Assembly (NCBI GenBank): GCA_012514925.1
Contig: JAAYZI010000042.1
Location: forward strand, 1-9,608
Origin: Deltaproteobacteria bacterium
GTDB lineage: Bacteria > Bdellovibrionota_C > UBA2361 > JAAYZI01
Reading direction: 5' to 3'
DNA: 9,608 bases
Part shown: one piece after another, positions 1 through 5,667 of the stretch
How the letters are laid out: each line of letters begins with the position of its first letter
Numbering within the stretch: the stretch's first letter is position 1
Made by a program: the position numbers and the translations under genes
The notes under the pieces: generated by a model
Seen by the model: the letters and a program-made list of their open reading frames with translations, nothing else
Databases searched by the model: none
Told to the model about the DNA's origin: nothing

Positions 1-1
1 T

Positions 2-1807
2 GAACCGGCTGCTAATGATCGGATGCTGAGATTACCGCAGTTGCTGGTAGATGGGATTCATTATGATTGGAACAATAACTTGCTAGAGATCGCTTCCGTT
101 GCCACGGAGGGAGGAGATGTAAAGTTGCTCGTAACGCCGGATGGTAAGTTAAACATACCCACTGTGATAGAACGTGTGATGACAGCACCCGCTGGTTCAA
201 GTCAGCAGTCTGCTCCTTCTAACGCTCCGGCCTTACCCGGCGAGCCATTCAAGCTGCATGTCCATTCACTGGCTTTACGTGACTACGCCTTATCGTTTGA
301 GAACAAGGTCGACACGTCGCCGGGAATATGGGAGCTGGAGAAGGTCAATATCGAGGTAAAGCAGTTTCGCTTAGGAAAGGGTAACCGCTCGTCGGTATTA
401 ATCTCGTTTCTAGGTAAACAGGGAGGGAAGATCGGTATTCAAGGGGATTTAAGTGTGTTTCCATTAGCGGTTGCTTTTAAAGCCGATGTTAGGGAGCTTC
501 CTTTAAAGCTTTCAAATCCAGCCTTGAAAGACGCTAATTTGCATTTCGATGATGGAAGCCTCACTTCAAATTTGGATGTGCGCCTGTCACTTCAAGAAAA
601 GTTCAACTGGAGAGTGTCGGGTGATATTACTCTCAATCAACCGACTCTTCTGGCGGAGGATCTCCCGCAGCCGTTGTTTGCGGCTCAGGAAGTGGCGCTG
701 CGCTCGGCGCTTTTGGAAGGCGAGCCACTTGAGGTAAGTGCCGAGGAACTCTCTTTTCAGAAACCTGCGGTGTATTATCAGTTGAAAGCCAACCCATCAG
801 ACCAGGCGCAGCAAAACACGGAAGAAACCGAAGGTCAGAGCGCCGAACCGAAAGTTTCTGTGGGAGTTGTTAGGGTCCAAGACGGCGATATTTCGATTGT
901 TGATTTGTTTAGCCGTCCGTCAACCAAGTTGGCTGCTTCTGATTTGGCGGTGGAGATGAAGAACTTTGCGCTGGTCGGAGCAGACTCAGTCCAACTTAAT
1001 TCGCAGGGTAAGATTTTCGGGGATGGGACAGTGAAAATTGAGGCTGATTATATTCCTGACCGGTTTCCTGAAAATGTTGTGGCAGATTTGAAGATTGAAC
1101 GGATGCCGCTTGCTAATTTGTCACATTACGCCGCCAGATTCCTCGGAAGAAGTATCAAAGCAGGGAGGATAAGCGTCGATCTTTCGGCTAAGGCAACGCG
1201 GGGATTGCTTAAGGCAGAGAACAAAATCGTACTGCACCACCTCACCTTAGGAAAGTTGGTGCCGAGCAAGGATGCCATCGATATTCCGCTTGGTGTGGTG
1301 ATACCGCTGCTGCGAGATAGTAACGGTAATATAACGTTGGACGTGCCGATCTCTGGTAACACCACTAATCCGTCTTTTGATTATATGGGCCAGTTGGGCA
1401 CGACCCTGCGTGATAACTTGGTTCATCTGGCGGCATCACCGCTTACCATGTTGAGCACGTTGTACAATTGGAGTGGGGGTTCGCTGCAAGAGATTCTCTT
1501 TAAGGACTCAAGCGCGATACTCCCTGAGCAGGAGATAGAAAAGCTGCAAGTGTTGGCTAAAGCCATGCTGGATAGACCCGCTTTGGAGTTGGCAATACAT
1601 GGGGCTTCTTCGCCAGATGAGCTGGAAGGTAAGGGATCTCCTGCTGAGATCGAGGCTTTGGCTGATGATCGTGCCATGCAAATAAAGCAAGCGCTTGAGG
1701 CCGCGGGGGTGCCAGCAGGTCGGTTGTTTCTTTCAGAAGCTGTTACGAATAAGAATATTAAGAACGACCAGGTCGCTTCAGAGTTAAAACTTATATTTTC
1801 TGATTAG
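2..1807 (+). CDS. DUF748/AsmA-like envelope protein, 5'-truncated by the window edge
   Basis: The frame is open from base 2, so the true start lies upstream; 601 codons are visible. The opening (LRLPQLLVDGIHYDW, then a DGKLNI segment) and the later part (FLGRSIKAGRISVDLSAKA, LTLGKLVPSKDAIDIPLGVV, LDVPISGNTTNPSFDY) match the conserved pattern of DUF748 proteins, a branch of the AsmA-like superfamily. Members of that superfamily are thought to span the periplasm as long beta-rich groove proteins and affect outer-membrane lipid homeostasis; that role is inferred here. A low-complexity Ala/Ser/Pro linker lies at about bases 185-235. The last ~100 residues (bases ~1490-1790) follow an OmpA-like pattern: an LQVLAKAMLDRP helix, LELAIHGASSP strand, LADDRAMQIKQAL helix and GVPAGRL turn. 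DUF748 proteins commonly end this way. Any membrane anchor would be upstream of the window. Family assignment is strong; cellular function is not known from sequence. Confidence 0.85.
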   Translation, partial: EPAANDRMLRLPQLLVDGIHYDWNNNLLEIASVATEGGDVKLLVTPDGKLNIPTVIERVMTAPAGSSQQSAPSNAPALPGEPFKLHVHSLALRDYALSFENKVDTSPGIWELEKVNIEVKQFRLGKGNRSSVLISFLGKQGGKIGIQGDLSVFPLAVAFKADVRELPLKLSNPALKDANLHFDDGSLTSNLDVRLSLQEKFNWRVSGDITLNQPTLLAEDLPQPLFAAQEVALRSALLEGEPLEVSAEELSFQKPAVYYQLKANPSDQAQQNTEETEGQSAEPKVSVGVVRVQDGDISIVDLFSRPSTKLAASDLAVEMKNFALVGADSVQLNSQGKIFGDGTVKIEADYIPDRFPENVVADLKIERMPLANLSHYAARFLGRSIKAGRISVDLSAKATRGLLKAENKIVLHHLTLGKLVPSKDAIDIPLGVVIPLLRDSNGNITLDVPISGNTTNPSFDYMGQLGTTLRDNLVHLAASPLTMLSTLYNWSGGSLQEILFKDSSAILPEQEIEKLQVLAKAMLDRPALELAIHGASSPDELEGKGSPAEIEALADDRAMQIKQALEAAGVPAGRLFLSEAVTNKNIKNDQVASELKLIFSD

Positions 1808-1879
1808 CTGTACGCTAACCAAGTTCCCAGAAACTTGCCTACCGTTGACGGTGGCTTTGTCCTTATTTATTCTGAAGGT

Positions 1880-2482
1880 ATGGCACAAAAAGACAGAGTA
1901 CGCTGTTGGTGGTGCGGCAACGAACCGCTTTATGTTGCGTATCACGATAACGAGTGGGGAGAGCCGGTGCACGATGACCGGGTTCATTTTGAGTTCCTGA
2001 TTTTGGAGGGGGCTCAGGCAGGGCTGAGTTGGAGCACGATCCTGAAACGACGTGAAGGTTATCGCAAAGCATTCGCCGGGTTCGACCCGCTGCGAGTAGC
2101 GCGTTTTTCGGACAAGCGCGTAGAGAAGTTGCTTCAAGATGAAGGCATAATTAGAAACCGTCTTAAGATTAAAAGTGCCATCAATAATGCTCGCCGTTTT
2201 CTGGAGGTGCAGCGGGAGTTCGGTAGTTTTGATCGGTATATATGGGGATTTACCGGAGGTAAGACCTTGCGCGCAGCGGGCCGGATCACGTGCGAGACGA
2301 TGCGGGCGACCTCTCCGGAATCAGATGCTCTGTCGAAGGATCTAAAGAAACGTGGATTCAGTTTTGTAGGCTCCACAATTATGTACGCTTATATGCAGGC
2401 CTGCGGCCTTGTAAATGATCACGAGGATCGCTGCTTTAAGGCGCCTAAATTGGCGCGGTCTCGTAAGGAGAAAGGTATCTAA
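1880..2482 (+). CDS. tag: DNA-3-methyladenine glycosylase I
   Basis: This is a base-excision repair enzyme that removes 3-methyladenine from alkylated DNA, leaving an abasic site. From ATG 1880 the protein is 200 residues, close to the usual ~190. It carries the Tag signatures: RCWWCGN, AYHDNEWG, FEFLILEGAQAGLSW and a C-terminal LVNDHEDRCF. Aligning by eye with E. coli Tag (zinc ligands Cys4, His17, His175, Cys179), the zinc site would be Cys9, His22, His181 and Cys185. Glu43 and Trp51 would match the base-pocket residues Glu38 and Trp46. ATG 1880 is preferred because RVRCWWC then sits where the family begins. The longer TTG start at 1835 adds 15 residues without family resemblance. A GAAGG lies at 1874-1878, unusually close to the ATG. 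The gene follows the DUF748 gene by 72 bases on the same strand and is convergent with the ABC operon. Confidence 0.95.
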   Translation: MAQKDRVRCWWCGNEPLYVAYHDNEWGEPVHDDRVHFEFLILEGAQAGLSWSTILKRREGYRKAFAGFDPLRVARFSDKRVEKLLQDEGIIRNRLKIKSAINNARRFLEVQREFGSFDRYIWGFTGGKTLRAAGRITCETMRATSPESDALSKDLKKRGFSFVGSTIMYAYMQACGLVNDHEDRCFKAPKLARSRKEKGI

Positions 2483-2533
2483 TCAGGATATTTGCTGCGC
2501 ATCTCCTTTTGGAACAGGCAGGAGAAGATCTCT

Positions 2534-3553
2534 TTACCAACTGGACGGTGCCCACTTGGCGCGCGCACCGAGTAAAATCCAGACGAAGACGGGCGCTCCA
2601 ATTAGGGCTGTTACCACTCCGACAGGGATCTCGACGGGAGGCATTAAACTGCGCGCGACGGTATCACAGATTAATAAAAAGACGCCGCCTCCAAGGAAAG
2701 CAGCGGGGATAAGGCGGCGGTGAGTGGGCCCGATCAGAGCCCGGCAGAGGTAGGGCACCACCACTCCGATAAAGCCGATCACCCCGCACAGTGATACTAC
2801 CGCCGCCACCATCAGTGATACTGTAAGATAAAGTGTCAGTCGCACGCGTCGTAGTGCCACCCCGCGCGTGAGTGCAAGTTCGTCACCTAGCGTCATCAAA
2901 TCCAGCTCGGGCGCAAGCCACAGGGCACCCAGGCAGCCCACTGCCACAAAAGGCAGAAGTAGCAGGAGCGAACTGTAGCCGACCATATCCAGACGCCCCA
3001 TCAACCAGTGTGTGATCTGGTATAGCTCCGTAAAATCGCTGAGATATTGTACAAACAGGGTTAGGCTTGAGAAGAAAAAGCTCAAAACCACGCCCGCTAA
3101 AAGGAGCGAGATCTGTTCACCGGGTCTGCCGCCCCCGCCTAAAAAATATACTAGAACGATTGTGGCAAGAGCGCCGGTAAATGCCCAGAGCATGCTGCTT
3201 GGAAGCCCCAGTAGTGCTCCCGCCAAACCGAACTTCAGCGCTAAGGAGGCGCCAAGGGCCGCGCCGCTGGATACGCCCAGCGTAAAAGGAGCAGCTAAAA
3301 CGTTTCTAAAGAGGGCTTGAAAAACGACGCCTCCTACCGCCAGGCTCGCCCCGACTAGATAGGCCGTAAGCGTGCGCGGCAGGCGCAGATCCCAAAAGAT
3401 GTATGTCGAAAGGGGATCGCTAAACGAGAGCAGACCAGCGAAGTTGAGCTTGATCATTCCCAAAAGGGGACAACCTACTAGTGCCGCGAATGAGATCATT
3501 CCCAGCCACAGAAAAGGTTTTCTAGCCGTTTTCTTTAACTCGGATGTTTCCAT
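2534..3553 (-). CDS. FecCD/BtuC-family ABC transporter permease
   Basis: This is the inner-membrane channel subunit of an importer for cobalamin, haem or a siderophore; it would work as a homodimer with two ATPase subunits. The 339-residue length is typical. Family landmarks in order are LRLPRTLTAYLVGASLA (56-72), RNVLAAPFTLGVSSGAALG (83-101), HWLMGRL (182-188), a cytoplasmic coupling segment LGDELALTRGV (222-232), GFIGVVVPYLCRALIGPTHRR (260-280) and EIPVGVVTALIGAPVFVWIL (308-327). Many hydrophobic stretches fit the roughly ten-helix BtuC fold. It is the last gene of the operon, starting 19 bases after the ATPase stop. A GAGGAAGG at 3555-3562 immediately precedes the ATG and supports this start. 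Substrate cannot be read from the permease alone. Confidence 0.95.
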   Translation of the reverse strand: METSELKKTARKPFLWLGMISFAALVGCPLLGMIKLNFAGLLSFSDPLSTYIFWDLRLPRTLTAYLVGASLAVGGVVFQALFRNVLAAPFTLGVSSGAALGASLALKFGLAGALLGLPSSMLWAFTGALATIVLVYFLGGGGRPGEQISLLLAGVVLSFFFSSLTLFVQYLSDFTELYQITHWLMGRLDMVGYSSLLLLLPFVAVGCLGALWLAPELDLMTLGDELALTRGVALRRVRLTLYLTVSLMVAAVVSLCGVIGFIGVVVPYLCRALIGPTHRRLIPAAFLGGGVFLLICDTVARSLMPPVEIPVGVVTALIGAPVFVWILLGARAKWAPSSW

Positions 3554-3572
3554 ACCTTCCTCATGCGCCGTT

Positions 3573-4343
3573 TTAGCCCGGCAGAATCATTCTTAGTCCG
3601 CGTTGTGGGTGCTCGACTAAACAGAATTCCTTATCGAAGACACGGGTCAGAATTTCGCTCTGCATAAATTGAGAGGTCTCGCCGTTATAAATCAAGCGGC
3701 CCGCTTTCAGAGCGAGAATCGAATCAGCCATGCAGGCGGCGGTGTTAATGTCGTGAGTGGCGCTTAGTAGAGTTAGACCTTCATTCTGTTTTAGATGCTT
3801 GAATAGGTTCAACATCAGATCTTGATGTTTGGGATCCATTCCGGTAAGTGGCTCGTCCAGAAGCATTAAGCGTGTTTCCTGCGCGATCGCCGCGGCGATT
3901 AGCACTCGCTGCTTTTCGCCACCGCTTAGCTCCGTCAGTATGCGCTGCGCCAGTTGCGCAGTTTGGGTAAGCTCCAGAGCCATTTTTACTCTTTTGGGTG
4001 AGGAGTGGTGTTTTGGGGATAGATAAGGGTAGCGCCCCATGCTCACGAATTCTACGACGCTAAATGGAAAAGTGGGATGAAAATGTTGCGGCAAGTAGGT
4101 TACGAGCCGCGCAAGTTCAAAAGGGGAGTAGCTGCAGAGGGGCTTGTTAACCAATTCAATGCTGCCTTGTGACGAGAGAAATACCCGCGCCAGGCAGCGC
4201 AACAACGTGGTTTTTCCTGCGCCGTTGTGTCCGACCACTGCAGTATGACTGCCAGGTTTAAGTTCAAAGCTAAGGTCACTCAGCACCTCAGCGTTCTGGA
4301 AGCTATAGCTTAAATGTTTAACTGTCATTAAAGCCATGTTCAT
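3573..4343 (-). CDS. ABC transporter ATP-binding protein (FecE/BtuD type)
   Basis: This is the ATP-hydrolysing subunit that powers the adjacent permease at the cytoplasmic face. All catalytic motifs are intact over 256 residues: Walker A GHNGAGKT (38-45), Q-loop Gln86 in YLPQ, signature LSGGE (139-143), Walker B LMLLDE (159-164), D-loop LTGMD (166-170) and switch His197 in ATHD. The tail after ~200 (ILALKAGRLIYNGE, then ILTRVFD) is characteristic of the iron-chelate/B12 subfamily. The ATG overlaps the TGA of the upstream binding-protein gene as ATGA, which points to translational coupling; no strong Shine-Dalgarno is visible. In-frame ATGs at codons 3 and 6 are alternative starts. The specific substrate is not determined. 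Confidence 0.95.
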   Translation of the reverse strand: MNMALMTVKHLSYSFQNAEVLSDLSFELKPGSHTAVVGHNGAGKTTLLRCLARVFLSSQGSIELVNKPLCSYSPFELARLVTYLPQHFHPTFPFSVVEFVSMGRYPYLSPKHHSSPKRVKMALELTQTAQLAQRILTELSGGEKQRVLIAAAIAQETRLMLLDEPLTGMDPKHQDLMLNLFKHLKQNEGLTLLSATHDINTAACMADSILALKAGRLIYNGETSQFMQSEILTRVFDKEFCLVEHPQRGLRMILPG

Positions 4344-5245
4344 GTTTGTGTCTCGGGATGAATCGCCTTTAGTAATTCCTCAAGCAGCAGCACAAAGCGT
4401 GGTCCGGGCACATCACTCCAGCTTCCGGTTATAACATGCACATGGCCCTGTTTCAGCGCGGCGATGTGCGGTAGCTCCTGCCAGAGCTGGATAATCTCAG
4501 CCTTGTTCCAGCCGTGTCTATCAAGATGGGGGATAATTTCAATGATTACCTCCGGATTAAGCGCCAGCAGCCCTTCTATTGAGATTTGCGCGGCGTTTGC
4601 GGTTTTGTTCTTAAAGACATTGCGGCCGCCTGCAATTTCCACAAGTTCGGAGTAATAGCCATCAGTTCCAGAGATGTATACCGAGGCAAGGGCGTGTGCG
4701 GTGCTACTGCGTCCGACTACAATCAGGGTGCGCCGCTTTGGGAGCAGGTGCGCCTTTTCACGTACGGTCTCAACTTTGCTTTGCAGGGCGGTTTTGAGGA
4801 TCTGGGCTTGGGCGCTGACGCCACAAAATTCTTCCAGGCGGGAGATGGAGTCCATAATCCCTGAAACGCTACGGTGATTTAGAGTCAGGGTGCGTAGCCC
4901 AAGCCGCTTGAGAAAGGCGTGAGTGCGCATGTCCTCTGAGAGAATTACTACACTTGTAGGTGCAAGGCTAATCAGCGCTTCATAATTTACATCAAAAAAT
5001 CCTCCTACTTTGGGTTTGGTACGAGCAGCTTCAGGATAAAGGCAGTAACGAGTTACTCCGACGACTTGACCTCCCAGACCTAGAGCGAAAAGAGTCTCTG
5101 TTAGGCTTGGCGAAAGTGAAACCAGCCGTTTACAGGCCGGTGTGATTTTAACATTCTCTGCCGTGGCCGGGCCTTGCGCACACAAACATAGCCACAAAAA
5201 CAATATGGGTCCGCAGCTAAGACCGCGTAAAATGTGACTCGTCAT
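4340..5245 (-). CDS. Periplasmic substrate-binding protein, BtuF-like (cobalamin/haem/iron-chelate class)
   Basis: This 301-residue protein is the probable periplasmic receptor that delivers ligand to the BtuC-like permease. Residues 1-29 look like a signal peptide (hydrophobic ILFLWLCLC core, then GPATA|E). The two Cys at 20 and 22 do not sit in a good lipobox, so I favour a soluble form. The family core is clear: RLVSLSPSLTETLFALGLG (40-58), VVGVTRYCLYPEAA (61-74), KVGGFFDVNYEALISLAPTSVV (79-100), ISIEGLLALNPEVII (221-235) and the C-terminal GSWSDVPGPRFVLLLEELLKAIHPE (274-298). The RYCLYPEA segment and the PGPR...HPE ending resemble BtuF-type proteins. This leans towards cobalamin without excluding haem or siderophores. 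It is the first gene of the operon. A TATAAG (5301-5306, minus strand) is a weak -10 candidate but no good -35 accompanies it. The ribosome site (GAGAA) is weak. Confidence 0.9.
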   Translation of the reverse strand: MTSHILRGLSCGPILFLWLCLCAQGPATAENVKITPACKRLVSLSPSLTETLFALGLGGQVVGVTRYCLYPEAARTKPKVGGFFDVNYEALISLAPTSVVILSEDMRTHAFLKRLGLRTLTLNHRSVSGIMDSISRLEEFCGVSAQAQILKTALQSKVETVREKAHLLPKRRTLIVVGRSSTAHALASVYISGTDGYYSELVEIAGGRNVFKNKTANAAQISIEGLLALNPEVIIEIIPHLDRHGWNKAEIIQLWQELPHIAALKQGHVHVITGSWSDVPGPRFVLLLEELLKAIHPETQT

Positions 5246-5260
5246 AAATTCTCAGTAACT

Positions 5261-5290
5261 GTGAACGGATACCTGATACAGAGGGTATGA
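5261..5290 (+). repeat. Partial copy of the repeat end, upstream of the ABC operon
   Basis: GTGAACGGATACCTGATACAG followed by GGGTATG resembles the right end of unit B (GTGAATGG, then CTGGATACAGGTGTATGG) with small gaps. It lies within 45 bases of the binding-protein start codon, so a repeat fragment probably forms part of that gene's leader. A still shorter fragment, GTGAATGGAT, lies at 5391-5400. Confidence 0.4.
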
Positions 5291-5352
5291 AAGCAGTAAT
5301 CTTATACGGATACAAGTGTATGGCAACCGTTCACTCATGGAATTGATTACAC

Positions 5353-5380
5353 AAAAATTAGCCGCCCCCTGATCGGAGGC
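5353..5380 (-). terminator. Possible rho-independent terminator after the M4 protease gene
   Basis: Read on the minus strand, GCCTCC (5380-5375) pairs with GGGGGC (5369-5364), including one G-U pair, around a GATCA loop. Six bases later come five T (5357-5353). The T-run is not immediately adjacent, and the hairpin lies ~290 bases past the protease stop, so the call is tentative. On the plus strand the same stem is followed by four T (5387-5390). It would separate protease transcripts from the co-directional ABC operon. Confidence 0.35.
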
Positions 5381-5434
5381 AGCTGATTTTGTGAATGGAT
5401 AGTGTTTCCACCCCTAAGAAGGGTCCCTGAGGGG

Positions 5435-5530
5435 ACTTTCTCTGGAGATGGTGAAATTTTACTGCCCAGGCTGAAAACGAAAATTGTGTGATCAATTCCA
5501 CGCGTGAACGGTACTGTATCCGTTTACATG
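5435..5530 (+). repeat. Tandem repeat unit A (~96 bases)
   Basis: This unit starts ACTTTCTCTGGAGA and contains GTGAAATTTTACTGCCCAGG, ATCAATTCCACGCGTGAA and a hairpin-capable end, GTGAACGG (5504-5511) with CCGTTTAC (5520-5527). It aligns along its length with unit B, roughly 85% identical by eye, at a 102-base period. The start is degenerate compared with the perfect palindrome in unit B. Confidence 0.75.
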
Positions 5531-5536
5531 AATATT

Positions 5537-5554
5537 ACTTTCTCCGGAGAAAGT
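5537..5554. other. 18-base perfect palindrome
   Basis: ACTTTCTCCGGAGAAAGT equals its own reverse complement. As RNA or single-stranded DNA it would fold as a 7-base-pair stem with a CCGG loop. The matching stretch of unit A (5435-5452) has lost the symmetry. It could be a protein-binding dyad or the structured head of the repeat. Confidence 0.7.
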
Positions 5555-5633
5555 GAAATTTTACCGCCCAGGCTAAAAACGAAATTGCATAATCAATTTC
5601 ACGCGTGAATGGTTACTGGATACAGGTGTATGG
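5537..5633 (+). repeat. Tandem repeat unit B (~97 bases)
   Basis: This is the second copy of unit A. It opens with an 18-base perfect palindrome and shares GTGAAATTTTACCGCCCAGG with one difference from A. It holds a 12-base perfect palindrome, TTCACGCGTGAA, at 5598-5609. Its right end differs from A: here it is GGTTACTGGATACAGGTGTATGG-like, whereas A ends GGTACTGTATCCGTTTACATG. Most internal differences between A and B are transitions. Confidence 0.75.
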
Positions 5634-5667
5634 TTCGAAGCAGCAGAAGCCTAGTGAAATATCCGAG

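Larger units (their letters stand above)
5308..5633. repeat. Composite intergenic repeat cluster (inverted ends flanked by short direct repeats)
   Basis: The gene-free stretch 5246-5667 is filled with copies of one repeat family. Two 16-base direct repeats, differing at one position, sit at 5308-5323 and 5618-5633 (GGATACARGTGTATGG). Just inside them, 5324-5354 and the reverse complement of ~5585-5615 agree at about 24 of 31 positions, forming terminal inverted repeats. The interior contains the tandem units listed separately. Inverted ends inside direct repeats in a ~325-base non-coding block resemble a miniature mobile element. Alternatively it is a cluster of dispersed palindromic repeats. 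No transposase is present. Confidence 0.6.

Noticed and set aside
1835..1879. Longer tag reading frame from TTG at 1835
   Set aside because: No ribosome site precedes it, and the added 15 residues fall outside the family; the ATG at 1880 matches the usual N-terminus.
2502..2525. Hairpin TCTCCT/AGGAGA between the convergent tag and permease genes as a terminator
   Set aside because: The stem is only six pairs with a 12-base loop, and no T-run follows on either strand at the right distance.
4340..5245. Lipoprotein signal in the binding protein (Cys20 or Cys22)
   Set aside because: The residues before each Cys do not make a good lipobox, and a standard signal-peptidase I site (ATA|E) fits better.
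5267..5275. GGATACCTG resembling the cobalamin riboswitch B12 box
   Set aside because: It is on the plus strand, opposite to the ABC operon. The other conserved parts of the riboswitch are missing, and the stretch is explained as a fragment of the local repeat family.
5308..5633. Possible CRISPR array
   Set aside because: There are only two long tandem units with similar sequence throughout, no short identical repeats alternating with unique spacers, and no cas genes.
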